Assembly (NCBI RefSeq): GCF_003149515.1
Contig: NZ_CP029145.1
Coordinates: 1,550,001 to 1,614,000 of the forward strand
Reading direction: 5' to 3'
DNA: 64,000 bases
DNA from: Hymenobacter nivis
Lineage (GTDB): Bacteria > Bacteroidota > Bacteroidia > Cytophagales > Hymenobacteraceae
Below the pieces are notes generated by a model, which saw only the letters and a program-made list of their open reading frames with translations, was not told where the DNA came from and did not search any database. The translations under genes were made by a program, and so were the position numbers. Positions 39,666-48,364 of this stretch are shown here, one piece after another (positions within the stretch are counted from its first letter, which is position 1; the number at the start of each line of letters is the position of its first letter).

Positions 39666-40910
39666 TCAATAAGAAGAGGTGATCTGGGCCATGTACTCGG
39701 AGGGCGTGCAGCCGCTGAGCTTCGTGAAGGCGCGAAAGAACGTGGTGCGGTTGCTGAAGCCCGCTTCCAGGGCCAGGCCCTCCAGCGTCAGCTGCCGCCA
39801 TTCGGGCCGGCCCATGCGCGCCTTGACGTACTCGACCCGGTAGCGGTTGAGGAAGTCACTGAAGTTCATTGCGTATTCCTGGTTGATGAGGGCCGAGAGG
39901 TGGTGGGGCGGGATGCCGGTTTCGGAACCCAGGTCCTTAATGCCGTAGCCTTTGCACAAGAACGGCTGCTGCTCCCGCATATGGACTTCCAGGCGGGCGC
40001 GGTAGGCGTGTTTGCGCTCATCGCTCAGCGAGTAGGCGCGCGCCAAGTCTTCTTTCTTATTGGCGGTGGGCGACTCGGTGGACGGGGCTGCTGCTTCGTC
40101 GGCCACCGGCACTGCCTCTGGCTCGGCGGCGGCCGGGTTGCGCATTCCGTACAGAACCTGGGGCTGGAAGAACAGCAGCGTGGAGGCCACCAGCAGGTAG
40201 CTACCCAGCGCGCAAACGGCGAAAATAGTCACGTAGGTGCCATTCAGAGGCAGCAGCATCGCCAGCAGCACGGGCGGATAGAGAAGCAGGTTGAGTAGCG
40301 TAAACACACGTAGCCAGCGCAGCAGGGCCTCGTTTTCGGGGTGGCGGGTGGCGGGTACCCGCCGACTAAACTGCCACAGCAGCCGCCCCTGCATTAGCCC
40401 ATAAGCGGTACCGAGCCCAAACTTGAGTACCGGATGATAGTAGGCCGGCAGAAGGCCCTCCTGCTGCTTGGTGACGCCCGCCACATCCACCAGCAGCAGC
40501 TGCAGATAGTGGACTTTATAGGCGGTTCCGTGCAGTAAAAAAGGCAGCAGCTCCAGGGTATGCAGCCCAAAGGGTATGAAGAATAGCCAGTCGAAGCGGC
40601 GAAAGCGAAGTTCCTGATTCAGCACCGAGCGCACATACAGGTAAGCACAGGGCGCAACCAGGTAGTGCAGCGGCATATTCACCCGGAATAGGTGCGGCAC
40701 CACGAAGATGGCGTGGTTGATGAGCAGCGCACTGGTAAGCGCAAACAGGGCCACGCTGAACAGCGATACGCCCAGCAGGCGGTTGGCATGGCGCTGCACG
40801 TTATTAACGAACGCCAGAATCGCGCTCACGAGCAGGCCGACGAAGGCGCTCAGAAACATGAACACCATGAGCAGCTCAGCGTGGGGCATCAGGGGCAGGT
40901 CGGGAATCAT
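39666..40910 (-). CDS. AraC-type regulator with membrane N-terminus
   Basis: 414 residues. Seven or so hydrophobic helices occupy residues 10-265 (LLMVFMFLSAFVGLLVSAIL, LLGVSLFSVALFALTSALLI, VFTLLNLLLYPPVLLAMLLP). The C-terminus is an AraC DNA-binding domain: IPPHHLSALINQEYAMNFSD (first HTH), NRYRVEYVKARM, LTLEGLALEAGFSNRTTFFR (second HTH) and FTKLSGCTPSEYM. It likely senses a membrane or periplasmic signal and regulates transcription. A MITE-like element ends 14 bases upstream of the start codon, so its native promoter may be displaced. Confidence 0.87.
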   Translation of the reverse strand: MIPDLPLMPHAELLMVFMFLSAFVGLLVSAILAFVNNVQRHANRLLGVSLFSVALFALTSALLINHAIFVVPHLFRVNMPLHYLVAPCAYLYVRSVLNQELRFRRFDWLFFIPFGLHTLELLPFLLHGTAYKVHYLQLLLVDVAGVTKQQEGLLPAYYHPVLKFGLGTAYGLMQGRLLWQFSRRVPATRHPENEALLRWLRVFTLLNLLLYPPVLLAMLLPLNGTYVTIFAVCALGSYLLVASTLLFFQPQVLYGMRNPAAAEPEAVPVADEAAAPSTESPTANKKEDLARAYSLSDERKHAYRARLEVHMREQQPFLCKGYGIKDLGSETGIPPHHLSALINQEYAMNFSDFLNRYRVEYVKARMGRPEWRQLTLEGLALEAGFSNRTTFFRAFTKLSGCTPSEYMAQITSSY

Positions 40911-40923
40911 GCGGGCAGCGCGT

Positions 40924-41073
40924 TAGAGCGGTTCCGAAGTTAGTGAAGGTAGGGGCAGGGCTTGCCCCCGCCCGGACGTTCGCGCCAAGTCTACCGATTC
41001 CGTTCAACGACGGGCGGAGACAAGCCCCGCCCCTACCTCGTCCAAACTGTATGGTAACTGCGAAACCGCTCTA
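40924..41073. mobile_element. MITE-like element next to AraC gene start
   Basis: Outer repeats TAGAGCGGTTCCGAAGTTA (40924-40942) and its inverse (41055-41073; 17 of 19 matches), with TA at both outer ends. Inside, a second inverted repeat (40947-40974 with 41011-41038) contains AGGTAGGGGCAGGGCTTG. No coding capacity. Confidence 0.65.
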
Positions 41074-41579
41074 GGACTGGCGTTCGTTCTACTAATGTAC
41101 TGCTACCGCACAAGTGCTGCACGGGTCGAAAGGCTGGCCGCAGGCAAAGGTGGAGCAAGTGGCGCCCCGGTTGCAGGTTGCATGTTTTATTGAGCTATAG
41201 TAAGATAGAACTGAAAGTTTTGAAGAGCCGACTTTCTCCGGATCCTATCGCCAAGGAAGCTATTTCTGTTCCTTAACACTCCACCTAGCTCCCACCGGAA
41301 GACAAGGGCCATGTATTATTATATCTTTACAAATCAAATAGTTATAAGCCTACTTCGGTTTTTTCAGGGCGCTATTCTGTTACATTTTACAAAGTGTAAC
41401 ATGCTGGGGCAGTCCGCGCTTGGTGCCAGAAAATGGCTCCGCTACTATTACAATTGGAAGCGGCTGGCTAGCCGGGCGGGCGGCGCTGGCCTCCCCCGGA
41501 AACGACCAGTGAGCCGGACTATTCCCGGCGCTTCGTTCGACAAATTCTTTTTCTCAGCATCCTTAAACATCCCTTCCGT
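41074..41579. other. Spacer, partly AT-rich, no recognised gene
   Basis: About 500 bases. One open frame at 41311-41619 runs into the next gene's start and has no coherent protein features. The AT-rich stretch 41170-41400 may carry promoters for the genes at 39666 (minus) and 41580 (plus). Confidence 0.4.
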
Positions 41580-42050
41580 ATGCGTAAACGACTCATCCAA
41601 TCGGGCCTGGTGCCCCTAATTTTTCTGCTGCTGGGGTGGGTATCGCCAGCCGCCGCGCAGGTATTATCGCCTCGCGGGCAGTTGCGCGACTCGCTGGTGC
41701 GGGTCTATGATGTCCGCACAATTTATGGCTATGGCGATAAGTACATCATGGGCGGCAAGCAGGTGCCGTTTCGTAAGCTGAAGACGGAATTTACCACCGG
41801 CATAACCAGCGACCTATACCAGCAGGGCCGGCGAGACCGGACCGTGAGCCACCTGCTGAGCATAACGTCCGTGGTCGCGCTGGTGGGCAGCTCGGTACTA
41901 AGCAAGAATCACCAAGCCGGCAGCATTGCCCTGCAAGTGGTTGGCATTGGCCTCAACCTGGGCAGCCTGCGTTTCAGCAGGAGGTCTAACGAGCTGGTGG
42001 ACCGGGCCTTGTGGCAGCGCAACAGGGACGTCTTATTTGGCGGCCGCTAA
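41580..42050 (+). CDS. Secreted hypothetical protein
   Basis: 156 residues with a signal peptide (MRKRLIQSGLVPLIFLLLGW ending near AAAQVL). The mature part has YDVRTIYGYGDKYIMGGKQV, charged loops and one hydrophobic hairpin (SVVALVGSSVLSKNHQAGSI, LQVVGIGLNLGSL). Predicted envelope protein of unknown function. 97 bases before a carboxylesterase gene on the same strand. Confidence 0.6.
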   Translation: MRKRLIQSGLVPLIFLLLGWVSPAAAQVLSPRGQLRDSLVRVYDVRTIYGYGDKYIMGGKQVPFRKLKTEFTTGITSDLYQQGRRDRTVSHLLSITSVVALVGSSVLSKNHQAGSIALQVVGIGLNLGSLRFSRRSNELVDRALWQRNRDVLFGGR

Positions 42051-42147
42051 CGCGGGTTTTTCGGCCTGGGGGCCCGTTACTCACACTATCAGCTGTCCCG
42101 ACGGGGCTCATTCAACTCCAGTTTTCAACATCCAGCTTCCAGGCACC

Positions 42148-43728
42148 ATGCAAAGATTATCTACGCTACTCTTACTTATGGGCTTGCTCCTAGCCCGTAT
42201 CCCCTCGGCCACGGCCCAGGACGACGGCGGGCTGGTGGCGACTACGGAGAAGGGCCAGGTCCAGGGGCAGCGCGTGGGGAATGTGCTCATCTTCAAGAGC
42301 ATCCCCTACGCCGCCCCACCCGTGGGGGCGCTGCGCTTTGCGGCCCCGGCCCCGCACCAGCCCTGGCCAGGCGTGCGCGACGCTACCCAACGCGGCCCGA
42401 CCGCGCCGTTTAACCGCCCGCCGGAAGGGGCCATCGATGGCCAGCCCATTTTCGGGTCGGGCTGGGTGAAGGGCGATGATTATCTAACCACCAACATCTG
42501 GACGCCCGCCCTGACCGGCCCAGCCCGGCCCGTGCTGGTGTTCATCCACGGGGGCGCGTTTGTGCTGGGGACCAGCGACGTGCCGCTCTACGACGGCACG
42601 ACCTTCGCCCAAAAGGGCGTCGTGCTAGTTTCGCTTAACTACCGGCTAGGCATCGAGGGCTTCCTGAAAATCAAGGGAGTGCCGTCCAACCTGGGCATCC
42701 GCGACCAGCTGGCGGCCCTACGCTGGGTGCAGGCCAACATTGGCCGCTTCGGGGGCGACCCGGCCAACGTGACCATCTTTGGCGAGTCGGCCGGAGCGAT
42801 GAGCGTGGCCACGCTGATGGGCAGCCCAGCCGCGAAGGGCCTGTTTCGGCGGGCCATTATGATGAGTGGCTCGGGCCAGGCCGTGCTCAGTGGCAAGCAG
42901 GCCGACCTCATCGCCGCCAAGTACGCCAGCGTGCTGAAAATCAAAAATACCGCCGAGGCCTACCGCCGGTTTACCCCCGAGCAGTTGCTGGCCGCCCAGC
43001 AAAAAGTCACGCCCAAAATGGTGAAGCTCAATACCGATGAGTACGCCGACCCGGGCTCGGGTACCGTACTTTATTTTCCGGTGATTGACGGTGACATCGT
43101 GCCCGCCATGCCCATGACCAGCGTGCAGCAGGGGGCTAGTGGCGCTAGTGATCTGCTGTTGGGCTACAACTCCGACGAGGCCAACTATTTCCTGATTCCG
43201 TCCGGGCTACTAAAGAAAATCAAGTCCAACTTCGTTCTGTTCTTAGCCGTGAAGCGGCTTCATCCCGCCCCGGCGGCCCTGATTACCGTGTATAAGCAAG
43301 CCTACCCTACCAAGAGCCTGGGCGAGCTGCTTTCTGCCATGGTCACGGCCTACCAGTTTCAGGTACCTTCCGTGCAGCTGGCCGATGCCCACGCCCGCCA
43401 GCCCGGCCGCACCTACATGTACGAGTTTGCCTGGCCGTCCTCGGTGGCCGGCGGCACCTACGGAGCCTACCACGGGCTGGGGCTGCCCTTCGTATTCAAC
43501 CAGCGCGCCCTGGCAACGGGGCCACGCGGCATGCTGGGCCCCGGCGGCGGCCCCGCCGAGCTAGCCGAAAAGATGCAGGACGCCTGGGTGGAGTTTGCCA
43601 AAACCGGCAGCCCCGGCTGGGCCCCCTACACCACCGCCGAGCGCCAGACCATGCTGATCAATACCACCTGGCAGCTCCAAACTAATCCGCACGCGAAGGA
43701 AATCCGGGCTTGGGAAGGCGTGCGCTGA
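42148..43728 (+). CDS. Secreted type-B carboxylesterase
   Basis: 526 residues from MQRLSTLLLLMGLLLARIPS, signal peptide ending near TATAQDD. Carboxylesterase/cholinesterase-family motifs: VLVFIHGGAFVLGTSDVP (oxyanion hole), catalytic S214 in FGESAGAMSV, acidic residue in YNSDEANYF, and His in YGAYHGLGLPFVF. Hydrolyses esters in the periplasm or outside; substrate unknown. Ends just before an A8G11 tract. Confidence 0.9.
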   Translation: MQRLSTLLLLMGLLLARIPSATAQDDGGLVATTEKGQVQGQRVGNVLIFKSIPYAAPPVGALRFAAPAPHQPWPGVRDATQRGPTAPFNRPPEGAIDGQPIFGSGWVKGDDYLTTNIWTPALTGPARPVLVFIHGGAFVLGTSDVPLYDGTTFAQKGVVLVSLNYRLGIEGFLKIKGVPSNLGIRDQLAALRWVQANIGRFGGDPANVTIFGESAGAMSVATLMGSPAAKGLFRRAIMMSGSGQAVLSGKQADLIAAKYASVLKIKNTAEAYRRFTPEQLLAAQQKVTPKMVKLNTDEYADPGSGTVLYFPVIDGDIVPAMPMTSVQQGASGASDLLLGYNSDEANYFLIPSGLLKKIKSNFVLFLAVKRLHPAPAALITVYKQAYPTKSLGELLSAMVTAYQFQVPSVQLADAHARQPGRTYMYEFAWPSSVAGGTYGAYHGLGLPFVFNQRALATGPRGMLGPGGGPAELAEKMQDAWVEFAKTGSPGWAPYTTAERQTMLINTTWQLQTNPHAKEIRAWEGVR

Positions 43729-43729
43729 G

Positions 43730-43748
43730 AAAAAAAAGGGGGGGGGGG
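43730..43748 (+). repeat. Homopolymer tract A8G11
   Basis: Eight A then eleven G immediately after the carboxylesterase stop. The same A8G11 appears at 50154-50172. Prone to length change in replication and sequencing. Confidence 0.7.
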
Positions 43749-43853
43749 AGGAATACGGCGCTGGTTTAGCCACAGCTGCTGGAGAAACTTTGGTTAGCAC
43801 GCCATTTCTTGATCAATCACCGCCGGCAACCGCTGGTCTATTCTCCCTTACCG

Positions 43854-44342
43854 ATGAAACGGTCCCTCTTCTTTTATGCGCTGCTGAGCGTGCTACTGGC
43901 TTCCCGGCCCGGCGTGGCGCAGGAAATGGTTCAGCCTACGCGGCCCCAACCGCCGCGGCCGCCCTATCCCCCGCAGCCGCCCCGGCCGTCAATTCAGCCG
44001 CCACGCCCGCCTGCCAGCGGCTGGATTCCCGTCGCCATTATTGCGGTGCGGCAGCCGGTTGGGCATGCCGGCACGGTGCTGGGCGGGGCCTACCACAGCT
44101 TCCGCTACTTAAAGCTCCGGGTCAACAACCGAGCCTTGACCCTAGACCACCTGCTGGTGAGCTATGACAACGGGCCAGCGAGCAGCCTGCCGCTACGCTA
44201 CCGCCTGCTGCCGGGCCGCGATAGCGCTCCACTCAGCCTGCAGAGCCTGGGCGGCCGCTCTATCCGCCGCGTTGACCTCTGGTATAGCACCGACGGCGGG
44301 CTGTTCAACCCGGTCAGCGTGACCATCCTCGGCATGCGCTAG
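43854..44342 (+). CDS. Proline-rich secreted hypothetical protein
   Basis: 162 residues, MKRSLFFYALLSVLLASRPG with a signal peptide ending near GVAQEM. Residues 28-55 are a Pro/Arg/Gln linker (PPRPPYPPQPPRP). The rest is beta-rich (SGWIPVAIIAVRQPVGHAGT, YLKLRVNNRALTLDHLLVSY, IRRVDLWYSTDGGLFNPVSV). Possibly a surface or cell-wall protein; no family recognised. Upstream of the MscS-like gene. Confidence 0.65.
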   Translation: MKRSLFFYALLSVLLASRPGVAQEMVQPTRPQPPRPPYPPQPPRPSIQPPRPPASGWIPVAIIAVRQPVGHAGTVLGGAYHSFRYLKLRVNNRALTLDHLLVSYDNGPASSLPLRYRLLPGRDSAPLSLQSLGGRSIRRVDLWYSTDGGLFNPVSVTILGMR

Positions 44343-44415
44343 CCTTTTCGCCCCGTATTCTGGTCATTGCCCCCTGCTATTTTGCCAACCTCTCGCTTTA
44401 ATTCTTTCTACGTCC

Positions 44416-45224
44416 ATGGAACGTCTTTCTGCTTACTCCGAGCAATTGCAGGCCATGATTTTACTCTACCTGCCACGGGTGGTCATGGCCGTAGTGGTGC
44501 TAATAGTGGGCTGGTGGGTTATCCGGCAGGTGAGCCATATAGCATCGCGTGCCATGTCGCGCCTCGACGTATCGCTGCGTGGCTTTCTGACCAGCCTGGT
44601 GAGCGTAGTCTCAAGGTGCTGCTCATTATCAGTGTGGCTGGCATGATGGGATTGCAAACTACTTCGTTCGTGGCCGTGCTGGGCGCGGCGGGGCTGGCTG
44701 TAGGGCTAGCCTTACAGGGCACGCTGGCTAACTTCGCCGGAGGCGTGCTCATCCTCATGTTCAAGCCTTTCGCGCCGGGCGACGTGATTGAGAGCCAGGG
44801 CAAAACGAGCATGGTCAAGGCCATTCATATCTTCGATACCATCCTGAGTACCCCGCAGGGCGACACCGTAATTTTGCCTAACGGCGCACTCTCCAATAAT
44901 ATTCTGATTAACAAGACTATCGAAAACCGGGCGCTGGTCGAAATTCTGCTGGACGTGGACGGCCAAACCAACCTCGACGAGTTGCGCGCCTTGGTTCTGC
45001 CGCTGCTCACGGGCCACGCACAGGTACTACCGGACCCGGCACCCAGCCTGGGCATTGTGGCGCTGGTGCCCGGCGGCATGAACCTTGCCTGCCGGGCCTA
45101 CACCCTGCCCGGCGACAACGCGGCAGTCCACGGCGCGCTCATCGAGCAAATCCAGCGCGTGCTACTAAGCCATGGCATTCAGGCGCCGGCTAAGCAGAAA
45201 AAAAAAGACAAAAAAACGGCGTAA
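44416..45224 (+). pseudogene. MscS-type mechanosensitive channel with single-base frameshift
   Basis: The frame from ATG 44416 gives MERLSAYSEQLQAMILLYLP, VVMAVVVLIVGWWVIRQVSH and SRLDVSLRGFLTSLVSV; at about 44610 one C is missing, after which the next frame continues LKVLLIISVAGMMGLQTTSF and LGAAGLAVGLALQGTLANFA, the pore-lining TM3 of MscS. The beta domain (PFAPGDVIESQGKTSMVKAI, ILPNGALSNNILINKTIENR) and C-terminus follow to 45224. Adding one base gives a normal small MscS channel of about 270 residues. Either a true pseudogene or a sequencing error in this single position. Confidence 0.82.
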
Positions 45225-45293
45225 AGCTTTCGCCCGCCGCAGGAAACCCCGTTGCCTACCCCTGCTTCCCCGCAAGCCCCGCTGCACAACCCC

Positions 45294-47588
45294 ATGAAGC
45301 ACGACTACCGCCCGGCTGCCCAACCCATTCCATACCAGCGCTGGCTGGGCTTGGCGTTGCTGCTGCTGTTACTTACCGTTGGCCTGGCCTGGGGCCAAAC
45401 TCCGGCCCAGCGCCCGCGCATGGGCCTGACGCTGAGCGGCGGCGGGGCCCGCGGCCTGGCCCACATCGGGCTGCTCAAGGCCCTGGACTCGGCCGGCGTA
45501 CGGGTCGACTACGTGACGGGCACCAGCATGGGGGCTGTGGTTGGCTCGCTGTACGCGGCGGGCTACTCCGGGACCGAAATTGAACGGATAGCCCGGGGGT
45601 TGGATTGGGACGCGTTGCTCACCAATGCGGCCCAGCTCAGCACGATTACGCTACCGGGAAAGGACGATTTTGGTCACTACCTCCTGGAGCTACCGGTGGT
45701 AAAGGGCAAGTTCCAGTTTCCCAACGGCGTCATCGAATCGGAGGAGCTATGGCTCAAGCTCAGCGAGTTATTCCTGCCCTACTACCGCACCAAAGATTTT
45801 GCGCGCTTCCGGCGGGGGTTTCGGTGCGTGGCAACGGACATCATTTCCGGCGAGCCCGAAGTGCTGCGCACGGGTGAAATCGTGGCGGCCATTCGGGCGA
45901 GCATGGCCATTCCGTCGGTGTTCACGCCCGTGCAGTACCAGGGGCACCAGCTGGTGGACGGCGGAGTGGTGCGCAACTTTCCGGTGTCGGAAGTGCAGGC
46001 GATGGGCGCGGGCGTCATCATCGGCAGCAACGTGTCGGCCGGGGCCTACACCGAAACCAGCCTGCGCAGCCCCGTGGACGTGCTGCTCCAGATTTCCTCG
46101 TTTAAGGACAACGCGGACTTTAAAGCACAAAAAGCCCTTTGCAGCCTATACGTCGATTATCCGTTGGGGAATTACTCAAGCGGCAGCTTTTCGGCCGCGG
46201 GGCCCATCATTGCACTGGGCTTGCAGCAGGGCCGGGCTGTGTATCCGAAGCTGAGGGCCCTGCGTGATTCGCTGGATGCGCTCTACGGCCCCGCCCCGCC
46301 CTACCCCCCCGCAGCCCGGCGAGCCGACTCCGTTTACGTTGAAGGATATCAGGTACGGGGACTGCCCCAGGCGTCCGAGACGCTGCTGCTGCGGCAGCTA
46401 CGGTTGCGTTCTGGGCGCTACTACTCGGCTCCGCAGCTGTCGGCGGCCGTGCGCGACGCGTTCGGCACGCGGGCATTTCGCAAAATCACTTACTCGCTGC
46501 TGCCCGCTTCCGACTCGTCGGCCCGCCTCGTGTTCGACGCCGAGCGCAGCCCGGCCGCGCGCATCGGGCTGGGGCTCAACTACAACTCGCTAATCGGCCT
46601 CGGCCTCATCGGCAGCGTGACGCTGCAAGATAAGCTGGCCTCCGCCTCCACGAGCCAGGTGGCGTTCAGCATCGGCGAGAACCCCCGCCTGCGGCTCAAG
46701 CACGTGCAGTACTTCACCGAACACCAGCGCCTGGTGCTGCGCCTGCTGGCGCAGGGCGAACGGGTCAGCATCACTACGTACAGCACGAGCTTCAAGAAAG
46801 CGGGCCTCTACACGCAGAACTACGTGCTGGCCAACGCACAGCTGTTTCACCTGCTCGACCGCAACCGGGGCCTGGGCCTGGGCACGCGCTACGAGTACGG
46901 GCGCTTCACCCCCGAAATCACCTCGCGCCTCCAGCTCAACGGCCGCATTAGCCTGCTCAACAGTTACTTATTCTACGAAGAGAATACGCTAAACGCGGTT
47001 GCCTATCCTACCCACGGCCGCAGAATTGATGCTGAAATCGGCGTGGTGTATGCTCAGCGGCCCAGTTTTCAGGTCCTGAGCGATACTACCGTTACCGGCA
47101 CCGAGCAGTCGCCTGGGTTTTCGTTCCGGCCCTATGGTCACGCGCGCCTCAACGTGGAGCAGTACCTGCCGCTCAGCAAGCGCGCCACGCTGCTGGTCCA
47201 GACCCAGGTGGGCCTCAACTGGAACTACCAGCAGGCCATTGCCAACGACTTTGTGCTGGGCGGCCTCACCAGCGGGCTGCGCAACCAAATCACGTTTGCC
47301 GGCCTGCCCGAAGCGGGCCTCTACACCGGCAGCGCCGTGGTCGGGCTCGTGGGCTGCCAGTACGCGGTGGCCCCCAAAATATTCGTCATTGCCAAGGCCA
47401 ACGCCCTCTACCACGACTTCCTCGCCAACGCTGCCCGGCCGCAGCCGGCCCAGATGATTTATGGCGGCTCCCTCACCCTGGGCCTTAATTCATTCCTGGG
47501 CCCCATCGACGTGAGCCTGATGTACTCCGACGCGACGAAAAAGCTACTGCCCTATTTCAACATTGGGTTTCCCTTCGGCTACCGCTAG
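45294..47588 (+). CDS. Patatin-like phospholipase with POTRA and beta-barrel (PlpD/type Vd-like)
   Basis: 764 residues from MKHDYRPAAQPIPYQRWLGL, with a signal peptide or N-terminal helix ending near LAWGQTP. Patatin domain (42-330): oxyanion loop LSGGGARGLAHIG, S78 in GTSMGAVVGS and D222 in VDGGVVRNFP form the Ser-Asp dyad. A POTRA-like segment (about 355-420; DSVYVEGYQVRGLPQ) precedes a 16-stranded-type barrel (IGLGLNYNSLIGLGLIGSVT ... YFNIGFPFGYR, ending with an aromatic-rich strand). This layout matches PlpD-type autotransporter phospholipases in the outer membrane. Lipid target unknown. Confidence 0.85.
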   Translation: MKHDYRPAAQPIPYQRWLGLALLLLLLTVGLAWGQTPAQRPRMGLTLSGGGARGLAHIGLLKALDSAGVRVDYVTGTSMGAVVGSLYAAGYSGTEIERIARGLDWDALLTNAAQLSTITLPGKDDFGHYLLELPVVKGKFQFPNGVIESEELWLKLSELFLPYYRTKDFARFRRGFRCVATDIISGEPEVLRTGEIVAAIRASMAIPSVFTPVQYQGHQLVDGGVVRNFPVSEVQAMGAGVIIGSNVSAGAYTETSLRSPVDVLLQISSFKDNADFKAQKALCSLYVDYPLGNYSSGSFSAAGPIIALGLQQGRAVYPKLRALRDSLDALYGPAPPYPPAARRADSVYVEGYQVRGLPQASETLLLRQLRLRSGRYYSAPQLSAAVRDAFGTRAFRKITYSLLPASDSSARLVFDAERSPAARIGLGLNYNSLIGLGLIGSVTLQDKLASASTSQVAFSIGENPRLRLKHVQYFTEHQRLVLRLLAQGERVSITTYSTSFKKAGLYTQNYVLANAQLFHLLDRNRGLGLGTRYEYGRFTPEITSRLQLNGRISLLNSYLFYEENTLNAVAYPTHGRRIDAEIGVVYAQRPSFQVLSDTTVTGTEQSPGFSFRPYGHARLNVEQYLPLSKRATLLVQTQVGLNWNYQQAIANDFVLGGLTSGLRNQITFAGLPEAGLYTGSAVVGLVGCQYAVAPKIFVIAKANALYHDFLANAARPQPAQMIYGGSLTLGLNSFLGPIDVSLMYSDATKKLLPYFNIGFPFGYR

Positions 47589-47663
47589 CGCGGTTTCCAG
47601 GACAGTGCACAGCTACGAATCAGTGGCGCAAATTTTGACGCTGGCGTCGTCCCAGCGGTTACC

Positions 47664-47716
47664 GGGCAACGCCAAACTCTACCCGGCGTTCGGGTACGCG
47701 GTGACGGTACTGCCCG
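47664..47716 (+). repeat. Degenerate copy of the 3' end of the gene at 31750-32352
   Basis: GGCAACGCCAAACTCTACCC and the following bases through GGTGACGGTACTGCC match 32302-32344 at most positions. Truncated at both sides. A second copy lies at 47949-48013. Confidence 0.55.
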
Positions 47717-47724
47717 CCCCGGCC

Positions 47725-47939
47725 ACCGCCCCGCCGCGCCCACCTCGCTGGTGGGCATCCTGGAGCGGGAAATGGTGGCGCGGCACCTGAAGAAACAGGA
47801 GTTGGTGGCCCTGCTCGGCGTGGCCAACAGCCGATTGAGCGAAGTGCTGAATGGCAAACGCGCCATTAACCTGGACCTGGCCAAGCGGCCGCACCAAAAG
47901 CTGGGCATTTCGGCCGAGCTTATTCTGGAACACGCCTGA
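47725..47939 (+). pseudogene. HigA-like XRE antitoxin fragment
   Basis: The frame ending at 47939 reads LEREMVARHLKKQELVALLG, VANSRLSEVLNGKRAINLDL and HQKLGISAELILEHA: an XRE helix-turn-helix with the C-terminal tail typical of HigA antitoxins. The N-terminal 50 or so residues are missing and no HigB-like toxin is adjacent. It lies between two degenerate copies of another gene's 3' end, evidence of past rearrangement. A short expressed peptide from 47751 cannot be excluded. Confidence 0.55.
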
Positions 47940-47948
47940 TATTTAGCG

Positions 47949-48013
47949 AATCTGGGCGGTGCCAAGCTCTATCTGGTGTTCAAATACTGGTGACGGTACC
48001 GCCGGCTCAGTAG
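47949..48013 (+). repeat. Second degenerate copy of the 31750-32352 gene tail
   Basis: GGTGCCAAGCTCTATCTGG and the bases ending GGTGACGGTACCGCCGGCTC resemble 32299-32352 including the terminal TAG. It contains a frame-breaking deletion. Confidence 0.6.
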
Positions 48014-48019
48014 CAACGA

Positions 48020-48094
48020 GAAAATAAATTAGGGCGTAACGATATCACATTCCAAACGGTGGAACGTGATATCGTTACGCCCTAATTTATTTTC
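48020..48094. repeat. 29-bp perfect palindrome
   Basis: Arm 48020-48048 (containing TAGGGCGTAACGATATCAC) is an exact inverse of 48066-48094; inside it, TTCCA pairs with TGGAA around AACGG, so the full fold is about 36 bp per arm. AT-rich outer arms could act as a bidirectional terminator, or it could be a solo palindromic element. Confidence 0.75.
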
Positions 48095-48218
48095 ATTTAT
48101 TTCTCTACTAATATGTAAAATAATAATTACTTAGACAGAAAGATGTGTAGAATTCAATATCAAGGACTTCTTTTTAATTTCTTTCAAAGCTTTCAAGCTA
48201 TTACCCACATAATAATCT

Positions 48219-48364
48219 GGCAGTGGTCCAAAGCGGGGTGATATTCTATTTTCAGTTATTGGCACATTCTAATGGGAACCACTTGAATAGAGTCAGAAAA
48301 GCGGAAAACAGTGTGTCAAGAAGCAGAATTAAATGCTGGAATCACCCCGCTTTGGACCACCGCC
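48219..48364. mobile_element. 146-bp MITE, copy B
   Basis: Ends GGCAGTGGTCCAAAGCGGGG and the inverse GGCGGTGGTCCAAAGCGGGG, exact 8-bp duplication AATAATCT (48211-48218, 48365-48372). Inverted relative to copy A, with near-identical interior. Inserted into the 3' end of the DUF262 gene. Confidence 0.9.

Noticed and set aside
41311..41619. Open frame of 102 codons upstream of the gene at 41580
   Set aside because: It overlaps the start of a gene with a proper signal peptide, has low-complexity mixed composition and no recognisable domain; probably chance in AT-rich DNA.
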